A stretch of 64,000 nt of DNA from Trebouxia sp. TZW2008. Lineage: Eukaryota > Chlorophyta > Trebouxiophyceae > Trebouxiales > Trebouxiaceae. The translations under genes were made by a program, and so were the position numbers. The stretch spans positions 62,001 to 126,000 of the forward strand of contig BDIU01000225.1 in assembly GCA_002118135.1 (NCBI GenBank), written 5' to 3'. The notes below the pieces were generated by a model. The model saw only the letters and a list, made by a program, of their open reading frames with translations, had not been told where the DNA came from and searched no databases. Each line of letters opens with the position of its first letter. Position 1 is the stretch's first letter. This document shows positions 47,201 to 57,555 of this stretch, one piece after another.

Positions 47201-49156
47201 GCACATGTGCATGCAATGCATATGCACGGCACAAATGTCAAGACTGCAGCTCATCAGCAGCTCCTGTTTCCACTGCACAGCAGCAGCTGCATTGCATTTG
47301 CGACGCATCCCTCCATCAGTCTGATTTTGCGCCCAAAACTTGTCCCCTGTGCATGCAATGCATATGCATGGTGTGATTGTCAAGACTGGAGCTCACTGCA
47401 GCTCCTGTTTCCACTGAGCAGCAGCAGCTGCATTGCGTTTGCGACGCTTTTCTCCATGAGTCTCGTGAACTTTGTCCCATGTGCATGCAATGCATATGCA
47501 TGGTGTAATTGTCAACACGGCAGATTACCAGCAACTTTCTCCTCCGCTGTACAGCGGCATCTGCGCTGCGCTTGCGCTGCTGCTCCTCTTCCACCTCCTG
47601 TTGCACCCTGCCTTTGTCACGTGCAGCCCTTTCAGCAAAAAGCCCTGCACTCATCAAAAGGCTTGGGTGTAGGCAGTTGTACAAAGTGAAAGTTACTCAC
47701 AGTCACTACACTATCTGGCTTATGTTGTAGGTGTATGTGGCTCAATTCTTGTCCTGCCAGGCTTTGTGTTGACAATGTCATCACCAGGATGTGTGATAGT
47801 CAAGTCTGGAAAGTCAGACCAGCCAATGTCATTCCAACACTTAGCTCAGGCATGGGTGTCTCATGTGCATGTGCTCCATGTACCAAGAATGTTTCCCACT
47901 TTTGCAAAATCATGTCTCAATCAGGTCGTACTTGGTGACTGCTAACTTGTCATGGGTTGCGGGGCACAATTAGATTTTCTCAAGCATGAACGCGCAGTAC
48001 CTGATTCATAGATGTGCTTGCGTTGTGCTACAGCATGAACATCCTCCAATGCATAGATTTGGTGGGGGTTCACTGACTCTTTCTTGCGCTTCCTTTTGTG
48101 GCGGCCAGAAATACTCTCCAAATACTGCACCACAAAAGAGCTCGCTTAGTTGTCTGCAAGTGATCAAAGTGCTGCAGCAACTGAAGCGGCTGAAGATGAT
48201 CTGCACAAACAAGCAAGGGTTTTGCAGCGATGTCTGGCACAAGAAACAGCCCATGCTGTAATGACCGGTGAGCAAGCTTCAGCTTTGAATCATGAACTGC
48301 GACGCGCTTCAAATATGCATACACTACAAAGGCTCCTGTCACACCTTGGCAGTCAAAACAAAGTGTTCCTGAGCACTCTTGGAGCTGATATAGAATGAGG
48401 CACAGGTTGGCAGAAGTTTGGACAGCTTGAAACCAAGTTCTGCCAGCCGCTGCTCTTCTGCTTTGGTCTTCTGAAATGGGACATTGCGAGGTGGTGGCTT
48501 CTCGCCAAAAGGCCTTGGCTTCATCAACTCTTCAGCGAGCTTGCTCTGTTGCTCTGCATGGGCTACATGAGCCATCTGTGAAACACTCACACTGTCATGT
48601 CACGCGAATGTGCTGAGCATGCGCGCTCTGCATGCAGGTGAGGCTATGTTGCTTTTGAGAGATCAACCTGGTCTGAAGAATGTGTTGCTCTGTGCTGGAC
48701 ATACTTGCAACAGGATCACAATGCTTTGCAGAGTTCGAGGCTGTACCCGGCGTGCATGGATGGCTTCTCGGGGTTTGCTGGGGTTGACCTCGAAGCTGAT
48801 CTCTGGTACCAGGGCCTTGTAGCCACGCACATTGACTCTCTCAATGAGCCTCAAGAGATCCTGCATGATTACATTGGTGTTGCTGGAATGTGCGATCGTC
48901 ACGAATTGGCGCTGAAGCCAAAAGCACGTACAGGCCACAGCCGCTGTATGACAAGACGAAAATGGTGGTTGGTCTGTCCCAAGGACGCTATCGCCCGAGC
49001 GCACCCATACGGATCATTCAACTTGTCCAACCGTAGCAGGGACTTTGCGACCATGGCGAAGATCTCATCTGGCAGCAACTGCAAGGCTGAAGGCTCCCAT
49101 GCACGCGAGGGTTGTGGTATAGAGACAGACAACGTCCTTGACACAAACGCATCCAT
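44232..49156 (-). CDS. F-box-like gene A, array-ridden paralogue, 3' end not found
   Basis: Exons: 48932-49156 (ATG), 48747-48860, 48345-48575, 48001-48124, 47529-47644, about 46490-46611, 45105-45264 and 44232-44392. Lengths and phases match gene B exon by exon. The N-terminus (QLLPDEIFAMVAKSLL...GCARAIASLGQTNHHFR) resembles an F-box. Later exons are basic and coiled-coil-like (RKRKKE, EEEQQRKRSADAAVQRRRK). Function unknown. Odd points: exon 6 runs into a TGA right after LQAAVDM; the matching end (AAMDIYYKRNSFIA plus GTGAGG) sits in a further copy at 46365-46410. No counterpart of gene B's last exon is visible. Exons 5-7 are each followed or preceded by multiple copies. It may be a pseudogene or use unusual splicing. 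Confidence 0.6.
44590..44668. repeat. Dispersed hairpin repeat, copy 2
   Basis: CTGCCTCTTTAGAGAGACTC, then GGACGCCTAATGGCGCAGAC and a T-rich tail. It lies in intron 7 of gene A; copy 3 is in the same intron of gene B, so these two predate the gene duplication. Confidence 0.55.
45240..45770 (-). repeat. About five copies of gene A exon 7 5' edge
   Basis: Blocks coding for SExPxFxxxLxxLxxDxQxHxRxxA after a CTGCAG acceptor start near 45264, 45393, 45537, 45650 and 45758 on the minus strand. The 3'-most (45105-45264) is functional. Gene B has a single copy. Confidence 0.8.
46090..46860 (-). repeat. Copies of both edges of gene A exon 6
   Basis: The 5' edge (CAGAGTCTGTTGCCAGAAGA) occurs at about 46850, 46752, 46698 and 46612. 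The 3' edge (CTGCAGTGGACATG(T)ACAAG) occurs at about 46490, 46410, 46310 and a remnant near 46110. The corresponding exon in gene B is a single 159-bp unit. Confidence 0.75.
47110..47644 (-). repeat. Four copies of gene A coiled-coil exon 5
   Basis: After the intact exon (47529-47644), copies of RRKRNAxAAxQWxxELL follow at about 47399-47480, 47255-47345 and 47115-47210. They are separated by a repeated spacer ATGCATTGCATGCACATGG. Confidence 0.8.
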
Positions 49157-49887
49157 GGTGCCTGGATTGCGCTGCGCAGGACTAGGTGTTGTGCATGCAC
49201 GGCAAGCAGCTGCAGCCTGTACGCTTCAGACAAGTTTCCAGTCAAAGCTCTTGACTGCAGTGTTACGGTTTGAATCTTTGATAAATTGTGCTGTAGTGGA
49301 ATACGACACGGCCACTCGGTGCTTGATCGAAGCTCGAGTCATGCAGCCTTCTTGGTCTTACACTGAGATGGGCAGCACAGAGCTGCTTTAGCAAAATGAA
49401 CAACTGCACACAAGCATCAGCGAATTTGAAGCTTCGCCCTGCAAATTAGCTACAGACTGTTTGCGCAGCATGCAACACTATCACCAATTTTGCAAGCACA
49501 AGCGCGTAGTCCTTCAGGCCTTGCTGCCTGTCAGGCTGATCAGGCCTGTGACCATTTGATGCGCGATGGCTTGTCCATGCGTTTCCTGCAGCAAACGGGC
49601 ACTGGCAAATTTCACGCTGGCTCGCAGGCCCGTGTTCGTAACACGTGCACCACTGGATGAAGAGGGCATGGGAGTCTTCGATGACCACGTGCTTAGCTTA
49701 GCAACTACCAATTATGACACAGAGGTAATTTGACCTTAATAATGACAAGCGAGCAGCGCGTTTGATTGGGTAACCTAACGGGAAATCGGATAAGTCACCG
49801 GAGCTAAGAGGAGCGATGGTGTAGTATGCCAAAATTATACCATATACAGCACAAATTGCAATAGCGCAAGCGATAGCAACAAGCGCA
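49157..49887. promoter_or_regulatory. Shared upstream region of gene A and AIM24
   Basis: The 731-bp stretch lies between two divergent starts and should hold both promoters. A minus-strand ATG frame at 49514-49669 (MPSSSSGARVTNTGLRASVK...) has coding character and may be a 5' exon of gene A or a small protein; no downstream partner could be fixed. Confidence 0.4.
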
Positions 49888-51125
49888 ATGCAGTGGCAAC
49901 CCAATCCACCACCTGGTCCGATGTATCCGTACAACGCGCCTGGACAGCAGCAGGCTTATTCGACCTACGACTATCAGGGAAACAATGGCAGCCTCCTTCT
50001 CAATCATACCAACCCAATCCTGCGCATGCTCAACCTCATGCCCCCAGCAAGATTCCTGAAAGTGAGCCGGTCACCGGCGAAGCCGAGGGCATCCGTTACG
50101 AAATCTTACATCGCGACGTCAACACTCTCGTGCGGTGCCAGTTGCCCCCTAACACCAGCATTCACATCACAGCAGGCGTCATGGCAGGCATGTCCGCCAA
50201 TCTCAAGTTAGAAGGAAAGTTCAGAATCAAAAAGCTGTTTTCAGCCGACGATGTGGCCTCAAGCACCGTCACAGCACCGAACGGTCCTGGGTGAGCGAGC
50301 TGTCGGTCATGCTTAGTGATGCATCTTGTCCAGTCAGCACTCATCAAGTCAACGCCATGCTTTACTTGCTGCATGGCTCTTCAACCCTGTTGACTCATAT
50401 GCATCAGGCTACCTTTTGACATGTTGCCTGTTGAGCCCAACAATTGTACAAAGTTGACCTAGGATGACCTGGAATCTTTGTTGTGGCGCTGATCATACTC
50501 AAGCATGCTGCAGCTGCAAGCAATCAGCTCATTTGCCAATGCAAAGCACACCACCACAGAGGCGCTGACCCAGCTCAAAATATGCTGCAGCTGCAAACAG
50601 TCAGCTCAGCTGGCATTGCAAAGCACTGCAAGACAACAATGTGTTTGCTGTGTCAGGGAGCTTCTGCTTGCCCCACCAGCAATGTCAGATGTCATGCCGC
50701 TGCACATCAGTGGCGGCAACGAGTGGTTTGTTGGCAAGAGCTGCTTCCTAGGCTGGACAACTGGATTGCAGAAGTCTTTCAAGAGGCAGACATTCAAACA
50801 GGCTTTCTTCTCTGGAGAGGGCTTGTTTGTGACAAAGCTATCAGGGAATGGCGTGGCATTCATCACCTCCCTTGGTGCCATTCACAGTGTGCAACTTCAG
50901 TCTGGTCAGGAATACATCATTGACAATGATCATCTAGTTGCATGGAGTGCATCAATGACATACAACGTTGAAAGCATTGGCAGCTTCATGACATCGATGG
51001 TTTCTGATGAGGGCAAAGTCTGCCGCTTCACTGGTCCTGGGACTGTCCACATGCAGACACGCAACCCCGACTCTCTTGCAATCTACTTGCGCTCGCTTGG
51101 TATCTGTGACTCCTCGTCCAGATAG
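49888..51125 (+). CDS. AIM24-family protein, with one apparent frameshift
   Basis: AIM24-family proteins have a double-stranded beta-helix fold; in yeast the member is a mitochondrial inner-membrane protein, and the algal role is unknown. Exon 1 is 49888-50290 (ATG; Gln/Pro/Tyr-rich tail MQWQPNPPPGPMYPYN, then GIRYEILHRDVNTLV and ADDVASSTVTAPNGPG). Exon 2 is 50657-51125 (ELLLAPPAMSDVMPLHI, GEGLFVTKLSGNG, SLGAIHSVQL, CRFTGPGTVHMQTRNP, TAG). The introns match in phase (GG|G). Near 49977-49983 (CAGGGAAAC) the frame must shift by one base for the N-terminal tail to continue into the conserved domain; a missing G would explain it. Total about 289 residues, normal for the family. It may be a sequencing error or a real lesion; the domain itself is intact. 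Confidence 0.85.
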
Positions 51126-52062
51126 CATGACAATGGCAACTGTCAGTACTAGTCCTGACATGTGGTGGTTGTATTTGGAAGTTGGCGATGCTAAACGCTT
51201 AGCTGTAGTGAGAGATCACCAGCATCTTAGTTGCAATTAGTACAAGTAGCTAGGGCTGTGACAGTGCAGTCTGTTCTGAGGACAAACGCTATATTTCTGT
51301 TAATTGCCTTTTGCTGCTATGTCAAAATGTTCAGCTGTGACAGTGATGCTGCCCTTGTTGCTACCACAGACTTCATGAGCTGAGCTTTTGACATTTCCAG
51401 AAGGACTCTAAATTTGCCTGACCAGAGGATGCAGTTGCAAACATACTGGATTGCACCCTGCACCGATGTCGTTTTGCAAAGCAGCATCAAGGCACAGGAG
51501 CTCTGCTTCTTGCGAGCTGATTTATCACAAAACTTGCGCTTGACAGTGCTGCATCTACCTTCAACATGACTGCATGCTTCCATGCTGTATAACGGTGCAC
51601 TGCAATGCGCAGATTTCAACTGTGAATCAGGGAGGGCATTGAAATCGTGTCACCAGAACCTGATTTCTACAAAAGGAAAATGCAAGGCATAAGATGCAGC
51701 AAGCGTAACATCATCAAGCTGACTACTGCAAACATCATGCTTCAGTGCAGAGGACTGCATCATCATTGATGCATTGTCATTGGAGGGTTTTGCGTTTGCG
51801 GGGATTTGTGCAGCAACAGACCATCAAGAGCAAACTGCCTCAAGTCGTCTGTCAGCAGCTTTGTTTCCTGGCTGTACTGCACAATGTGAGCAAAGGTGAT
51901 TCCCAAGGGCTCCCACTCAAAGCAGTCAGCGCCCCACATGTACCAAGCGCAAACAGTAACGTTACTATTGCTGTCATTCATGCAAACCATTGATGCATCC
52001 TCCGACAACAAAAGGACTACTACATAGGTCCCTTTTAGAAAGGACTGCTGTATAAGTTGCCT
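51126..52062. other. Convergent 3' flanks of AIM24 and gene B
   Basis: A minus-strand open stretch at 51763-51976, starting after ATGACAG, reads CAWYMWGADCFEWEPLG...DDLRQFALDGLLLHK. It resembles the end of gene B's last exon (VLWRDEGGPSCRWEFTP) and may be an alternative or older C-terminal exon of gene B. Confidence 0.35.
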
Positions 52063-55000
52063 TCAGAAAGGTGTGAACTCCCAGCGGCAACTTGGGCCGC
52101 CTTCATCACGCCACAGCACAGCCAGAGACCGCCTTGCACACTTGTCACTGATGGCAGTGATTTCCAAATGTTCCCTCAGCCGCTCTGAAACAGGCTGGCT
52201 CATGGCTTGAGCTATCTACACAGCAAGGCACAGTGTTGCATTTGGCAGAACAGCAACAATAGTGTGCAGGGGCGTCAGTCCATAATCATCATCTGAAATG
52301 ACATAATTTTGTCTGATTTTCACATTTTGAATATCAGATGTCCCTACAAAGATACTAAGAACAAGCCTGCCTGGCAAGACCGGATCTGAGCCATACACAC
52401 CTAGCACATGTGCTGGAATGCCTTCTTAATATTTATTATCATCATTGTTAGTGACACTCTCTAGCATGCATTGCTATTTGTCTGTGGCACAGGATCTGTC
52501 TCGCCAGGCAGGCTTGTCTTGAGCGTCACAAAAATTCAGTTATTTCAGGATGAAGTCGTGTTGGTGCAGATTGGTTTAGGCAAAAGTGATTGAACGCAGG
52601 TCACTGCCTCTGTATGTACCAAGCAGGGTCATGGAATCTGCGTTAGCAAGTCATGATAATGATCAGGTCAGCAAGGCATATTGTGTCAGTCAGCAAACAG
52701 CCTGACTGCTTGCTGAGCAGCCTTAGTGACATGCAAGTCATGCAAGAAGCAGAGTCAGTGCTGGTGGTCAGCCTGCAATGTGCTCACATGCTAAGTCTTG
52801 CTTCTCTATAAGATTGCTGAATGCAGGGCATACTGCACATTCTTCTGTTGGTCAGCAAGCAGTCTCAGTGACATGGGAGCCATGCAAGCAGCAATTTTGA
52901 TGCTGATCAACCACCTGCAACAAGTTGACAAGCTGACTTCTGCTTCCTCATCAGATTGCTGAATTCAGGGCAGACTGTACATGCAGCTATGCCAACCGAT
53001 GGAATTGACGCTGTGCAGGCCATGATTAATATGACGCCTTTCAGTAGACAAATCAACCTGCTCTGCCGGTCATCAGCTTCTGTATCACAACAAATTCTGC
53101 TCTGAGGCAAAGTGCGACAGTGTTGGGCGGGGGGCATAAGAACTGTTTTACTGTGACTTCTCTTGTGTAACAACATAAGTCACCAAGGAAGTTGTCCAGT
53201 GAGTTGTCCTTACACAGAGACCACTGCAGTCAGAAAGCAGTGCTTGGTTCCCAGCTGCACTATCCTTACATCAAGAATGTCCTCACATCATGTCCCTCCA
53301 ACGAGAAGTTACTGTACCTGCTTTCTGAAGGTGTTTGGCAGATGAGGCAAATCAAGCACTTTCTGAAGGGCATTGGCATGAATTTGGCTCTTGTCGCTTC
53401 GCATGCCTGCTTCAGGTTTCCAAAAGCCAATTTCAGTTCCTAGGGTCCACAAGGCGTTCCTCTCTACATGCAACAAAGCACATGGTAATCATCGGCGATC
53501 CAAGAAACATGCAGAAGAGTTATAGTGCAGAAGCAGAAGAAGTGAAAGAGAACAGAGCAAGCAAAAAGCGAGAAGGAGTGAGAGAAGAGACGAAGCAATT
53601 ATTGCAAGAGGTAGGACCAATCACAGATGCAAAAGACGACAGGCTGACCCCTCATAGGTCAACTTTCTGATGGTTGCTGCTCCCGGGCTGCCTCTATAAA
53701 CAGAGGTTCCCGTTATGACGCCTAGTGGCGTAAAAAGTTCTTTTTTTTCTTCTTTTTCTTTGCAAGACCAGCAGACCCAGCCACAGACAGTTGAGGCAAT
53801 GACAGCCTTATTGGGTTGTGAGGCTCAAACAGCCAGCAGTTGCAGCAAGAAGAAGATGGCTTCAGCAATTGCAACAAGACCTCTTGTGTGGTGTTGCATG
53901 ATGATGCATGACAAATGCAGCGACACCAGATTCCATGTCACAATATCCTGGTAAACGCATGTGAGGGCGCAGCAATGACACATTCAACTTGCGTGGGTGT
54001 CAATTTGCACTGCTATATGTAGTTGCCACCACATCAAAACCAGTTGGGCCCTATGAGAGGACGTGCACACAGCAGAAGACACAGTTGGGCACAGGTTTGA
54101 TGAAAAGTTTGATGAACACCAGGCAAAGTGTTGGTAAAGAAGTCAAAGCCAGCAAACTGCTTGTGAGCCTCACCAGCAGCAGCACGAAGCTCAGCCTCAG
54201 TCTGACCAATGGTGTGCGCCATTTCTGCATGACCTCGCTGTGTCCTGAGCTTCTGGTTCTTCTTGTGTTTGTGCAAATCCTGCTTGAGACTTTGCAGATT
54301 TGAGCGGAACGTGCAAGACTCACTCTGCAGCAGGAGAAATGAACCAACTTGAACACATGTGGATGGTATGATTAGCTTCTTTGAGTCTGGGTGTCAAGGG
54401 AGCAAGGGACATGAGACTCAGGACTGAGCGCTGGCTGTGCATTGACTTGGACTGACGACAACTGCAAGATAAGTAGTATGCCGTGTTGCCAGATATGTTG
54501 GCACCCGCCTTATTGACCATACCCAAACACTGCTATGAGCAACAAGCTGCAAAGTCATTCAGGGACAAAGCTGACTGAATCCATACAAACATCTGTGCGC
54601 TTGCTGAGGAGAAAGCGTTGACTCGACCAGGGTTGCTGCCCCACGGCAAATAGCCCAAATTCCCAGCAATTCAAAGACGCTGAAGTCAAACTCACCGCCA
54701 GAAACACATTGCGTTTGTACAGGTCCACTGCAGCTTGCAGAGATGGTCCTGTGCCAGTGTAAGCAGCAACAGCCTCCTCAAGAACCCAAGACTCCAGCTG
54801 AGTACCATACACACGTGGTTTGGGATGCTTCAAAGGATCTTCTGGCAACAGACTCTGCAGCTCAAAGCAGCCCTTTGATCATACATGTTAGCAAAGTGAG
54901 TCTATAGTCATACTAGTGTATGAGTCAACATAAGTCATGTGCAGAGGCGGTGCACTGAGAGTGTTAGTCATGTTATATGTAGCTTTGCATGCAATCCTGA

Positions 55001-56766
55001 GCGTGCACATGATTAAGAAACAGGGCAGTCCTGTACATTTGCCACAAGAGGTGAGCCATGCTGCAGCTGGAACACATGTCAGGCAGTCAGCCCACCAGCA
55101 TGATCATATGAGGCTTGTGACGTATGCTAGGCTATGCATGCGCACATACCAGCAGCTTTGCCCTCCTGTGCGCCGCAGCATCTGCAAGGCGCTTGCGACG
55201 CTGCTCTGCATCAATGTCTTTTTGCTCCTTGGCTCTATCACGTGCAGCCCTTGCAGCCATGAGACCTGCAAGGCATCAGCATTGCTACAGTTGCTGAGAT
55301 TGGTCCAATTGCAAGCCCGTCTGCACCCTGCAGGCAGATGTGTCCCCTTGTCGTTGCCTTGTATACCATGACGCAGCACAGAATTTGCAAAATTGCTGCG
55401 AAATGAGGTGCTTGCTGAGAGTCGATGCATGCTGAATCAGCATGGCAGGGCAAAGGGCAAAATCAAAGTCGTGGCAGTCTGAAGGATAGAGTGAATCAGT
55501 AAATAGCTCAGGATGTAATCTATACGATCTAACAAAAGTGCTAGGTGTGCGTGGTACAATAATTGTCTGGCCAGGCCGGCTTGTTTTGAGCGTCAGAATG
55601 AGCACGCCTGATGTTCAAATGATGAAATTGGTCAATACACTGGCAATGAGTAGCACCTGCGTGATCTTTGTGCACACGGCGCGCCACAACATGTACATCC
55701 TCCAATGCATATATCTGTTGTGGGTTGATAGCCTCCTTCTTGCGCTTCCTTGTGTTGCAGCCAGCAATGCTCTCCAGATCCTGTGCAGAACACCTTGTTG
55801 AGTGTGCGTATCAACCTCAAGCAGTCAGAAGATGGCAGTTGCGACGACCGTGATTGACAGGAACAGCTGAGCCTGCCCAATCAGTGGTATGCTGCCTTTG
55901 GTGACAAAGCAGAATGCCAAAGCTCGTGTGATGCACATAGCTCATGCATAGCTGTTGCGTAAATCATGCTTGTCAAACCTTGGTGCTCAGTACAAAGTGA
56001 TGCTGAGCATCTCTGGGGTGGATGTAAAAATGTGCAGTGGGCAACAGAAGTTGAGACAGCTGAGCACCCAGGTCAGCCAATCTTGCTGCTTCAGCCTTGC
56101 TCTTTTGAAAAGGGACTATGTGTTGCTGCAGTCTCTTGCCAGCAAGCCACGACATCAGGGGCGCTCTCTCCTGCTCATTTACCTGCTTTGCCTTGGCTGC
56201 CACAGCCCTCTGCAGCGCCAGTTGTGTTGATTCATGGTTCTTCTTGCCCTCTCAGCTTGTAGTGTTGTGATCAGTAGCATCTGAGCGTGAGCCAAAGCAC
56301 TTGAGCATTCAAGCCACAGGATACTGAGGGCAATCATGTTCTCTGATATGGGGCTTTGCTCATAGTCACGATGTCTTGCAGACAGAGTGCCATACCTTAC
56401 GTGCAGCAAGAAGGTCCCCGTGTTTGATGGGGTTGCTTGCAAAGACCATCTCTGGCACCAGCAACCTATACGAATTCATGCCGCGTTCCTCGGTTACCTT
56501 CAAAAGCTCCTGCAAGCAGCAAAACCTTCATTGCACGCGCAGTGGTGTCAGCAAACGAGCAGTGTGGCACCAATACGTACAGGCCAGACGTGCTGCATGG
56601 CAAGTCGAAAGTGGTGATTGGTTTGGCCCAGAGAGGCTATCGTCCGAGCGCATCCAAAAGGCGTGTACATCTTGTCGAGCGGTCGCAGCAGCAAGTTTGT
56701 AATCATGGCGAAAACCTCATCTGGAAGCAACTGCAAAAGAGAAGGCTCGGTTGTAGTTGCATGCAT
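52063..56766 (-). CDS. F-box-like gene B, compact paralogue
   Basis: Nine exons in phase: 56581-56766, 56396-56509, 55979-56209, 55657-55780, 55150-55265, 54696-54854, 54174-54324, 53318-53463 and 52063-52215 (TGA), about 459 residues. F-box-like start (LLQLLPDEVFAMITNLLL...ARTIASLGQTNHHFR), then LLVPEMVFASNP, a PFQKSKAEAARLADLG exon, a basic RKRKKEAINPQQIYALEDV exon, a charged coiled coil, LPEDPLKHPKPR, GQTEAELRAAAG, HANALQKVLDLPHLP, and the C-terminal DKCARRSLAVLWRDEGG. The ATG of gene A aligns with ACG here (TDAFLA), so I start at the next Met, 56766; an upstream exon is possible. Several exons have exactly gene A's length (114, 231, 124, 116). The donor at 53317 is the end of a MITE. If the F-box is real, the protein would be a ubiquitin-ligase adaptor; its target is unknown. 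Confidence 0.65.
53149..53316. mobile_element. pogo-like MITE, 168 bp, at a gene B splice donor
   Basis: Same family as 16405-16609: the right end is the complement of TACAGTAACTTCTCGTTGGA, the left end TACTGTGACTTCTCTTGTGT, and internal ACCACTGCAGTCAGAA.GCAG and TCCTTACATCAAG are shared. On gene B's strand exon 8 ends AAGCAG and the intron opens GTACAGTAA, so the donor consists of one G plus the element's TACAG end. Paralogue A has GTGCTG at this point and no element. Confidence 0.7.
53687..53763. repeat. Dispersed hairpin repeat, copy 3
   Basis: GCCTCTATAAACAGAGGTTC, TGACGCCTAGTGGCGTAA and a long T-rich tail, in intron 7 of gene B. Confidence 0.55.
55520..55600. repeat. Dispersed CTAGGTGTGTGTGG repeat
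   Basis: GTGCTAGGTGTGCGTGGTAC with GCCAGGCCGGCTTGTTTTGA downstream, in a gene B intron. The sister copies nearest are at 52345-52410 and 52455-52532 in gene B's last intron. Confidence 0.6.
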
Positions 56767-57555
56767 CGATCTCGACGCTATCTCAGATCCTGGCAAATGT
56801 GTGGCAAGAAACGCGTCCGTTTTGCCCTAAAGATCACAACACAAAGCCAGCGTGCACGCACATCAGTACGCAACAAGTCATAAAAGAGTTTGAAACAGGC
56901 TAGGTCCGACGTCAAGTCAAACTTTTTGATTGCGATGAAAGTTTCGCTCGATCATCATGAAACTAAACTTGGAAACTTTGATGCACAGCTGCAACACTTG
57001 CAAATGCGCCACACTCAGCAGGGTCTTCAGCACAGGATCAAGATGCCAACAGTCAGCTTGTCCATTGCATGACAGTGCATTGGGCTAGACTTTCCTTGTC
57101 TGAGGTACTCCCCCTTCATCAGCAGTTTGACATTGAACAGCAGAGCCATTGGGAATTTGCCAGCATGCAGGAGCTTGACTTGCAAGCCTAGCAATCCAAT
57201 TGATCACTGCAAGTGCACTGAGCAGACAGCATGCTGCTAGGGCATGTTACACAGGCATAAAGTGTATGGGTGGAAAGCCTCATGATCAATGAAATTTGTC
57301 AAGCATGTCAACACTAGTCAATCAAGCTAGCAATGTATGTCCAGCAATTTTAAAGAACAACACCTACAGCAATTCTGAGAAAAACAGTTTCTGCTGAGAC
57401 CGCTGTGCTCTGCAAGCTGACGATGGTTGCGTCATTAGCTGAACCAAAAGCCTGCATGACCCAGTTGCGTCATGACAAGATCCCATTGGTCCAGTGAAAC
57501 ACGTATCAAGCCATACGGGCATGAGCGTCAATATAAGTTCAGTACAGTGGGAGGA
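56767..57555. other. Region between gene B start and DUS3 stop
   Basis: Probable promoter of gene B. A minus-strand fragment near 56905-56950 (ETFIAIKKFDLTS) weakly resembles a fragment upstream of gene A (NTAVKSFDWKL near 49250), which suggests the duplication included some upstream sequence. Confidence 0.4.
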
